DNA of 64,000 bases, taken from the NCBI GenBank assembly GCA_001910725.1, contig MJGA01000008.1, forward strand, positions 806,001 through 870,000. Direction: 5' to 3'. The translations under genes were made by a program, and so were the position numbers. Positions 63,876-64,000 of this stretch are shown here, one piece after another; positions within the stretch are counted from its first letter, which is position 1; each line of letters starts with the position of its first letter. The DNA is from Phanerodontia chrysosporium (Eukaryota > Basidiomycota > Agaricomycetes > Polyporales > Phanerochaetaceae). The notes beneath the pieces were generated by a model that worked only from the letters and a program-made list of their open reading frames with translations, was not told the origin of the DNA and made no database searches.

Positions 63876-64000
63876 TGTTGTGTTGCGCAGACTCTGGGAT
63901 GGAGGAGAATAGTGAGATAATATTTTTGGGGATTATTTTACGAGTTTTATAGCCTACATAGATTTACTTCCGTGTATCTAAAGTAGGTAATAATCAAATG
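63876..64000 (-). repeat. Copia 5' LTR (partial, cut by window end)
   Basis: First 125 bases of the LTR, collinear with 51701-51825. Confidence 0.9.

Larger units (their letters stand above)
51701..64000 (-). mobile_element. Ty1/Copia LTR retrotransposon, interrupted by a Gypsy element; runs past the right edge
   Basis: It has a 404-bp LTR on the left (51701-52104) and the start of the other LTR on the right (63876 on). In between, on the minus strand, are gag, protease, integrase, reverse transcriptase and RNase H in Copia order. A Gypsy element (53255-60832) is inserted in the reverse transcriptase gene. In-frame stops and apparent deletions show that this copy is inactive. Left flank GCAGG (51696-51700); the matching right flank lies outside the window. 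Confidence 0.92.

Noticed and set aside
63850..63880. Possible tRNA-Met gene
   Set aside because: Only the anticodon arm is present; there is no acceptor, D or T arm. It is the primer-binding site of Copia.
1..64000. CRISPR arrays, bacterial operons, ribosomal RNA
   Set aside because: The sequence is eukaryotic nuclear DNA; no such structure seen.

Overview
The window is nuclear DNA of a filamentous basidiomycete, most likely an Agaricomycete. The evidence is the density of short (about 45-60 nt) GT-AG introns, the GC-rich coding exons, the type of hypothetical proteins (a ZZ-finger protein with a C-terminal coiled coil, ABM-type small proteins, orphan seven-helix proteins) and the retrotransposon and hAT families present. 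I cannot name the species.

Two gene-rich blocks alternate with two transposon blocks. Block 1 (1-33.9 kb) holds a ZZ-finger protein cut by the left edge, an orphan membrane protein, the uracil-catabolism protein Urc4/Urg3 (DUF1688), an SLC45-type sugar transporter, a signal-anchored membrane protein, a seven-helix protein, coproporphyrinogen III oxidase (HEM13), a diverged AP-1 mu adaptin, histidinol phosphatase (HIS2), a long Ser/Pro-rich protein, another multi-helix protein, two tandem arrestin-like genes and the APC/C activator CDC20. Block 2 (44.4-51.5 kb) holds an ABM-fold protein, a second and canonical AP-1 mu, a PQ-loop transporter, the zuotin co-chaperone and a small secreted protein.

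Transposon block A (34.4-44.2 kb) is a hAT element with readable ends (imperfect terminal inverted repeats, perfect 8-bp target duplication GATCTAAC). A 692-bp solo LTR with 5-bp duplication GCTAC sits inside its coding region. A gene-less, decayed array of the same LTR family in both orientations follows, together with one solo LTR of the Copia family found in block B.

Transposon block B (51.7 kb to the right edge) is a Ty1/Copia element on the minus strand. A Ty3/Gypsy chromovirus (53,255-60,832) has inserted into its reverse transcriptase gene. The Gypsy element has identical 209-bp LTRs, a perfect TCCTC target duplication and open reading frames. It is the most interesting object here. 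Its polyprotein runs protease - dUTPase - reverse transcriptase - RNase H - integrase - chromodomain. Pol is reached from gag through an in-frame canonical -1 slippery heptamer, gag is preceded in frame by an extra ORF ending in TAG, the primer-binding site looks self-priming (Tf1/sushi type), and a 379-codon ORF overlaps the 3' end of pol.

Several conserved genes carry single-base deletions, mostly in short homopolymers (HEM13, HIS2 twice, arrestin 1, the signal-anchored protein, Copia twice). I read most of these as consensus errors rather than dead genes.
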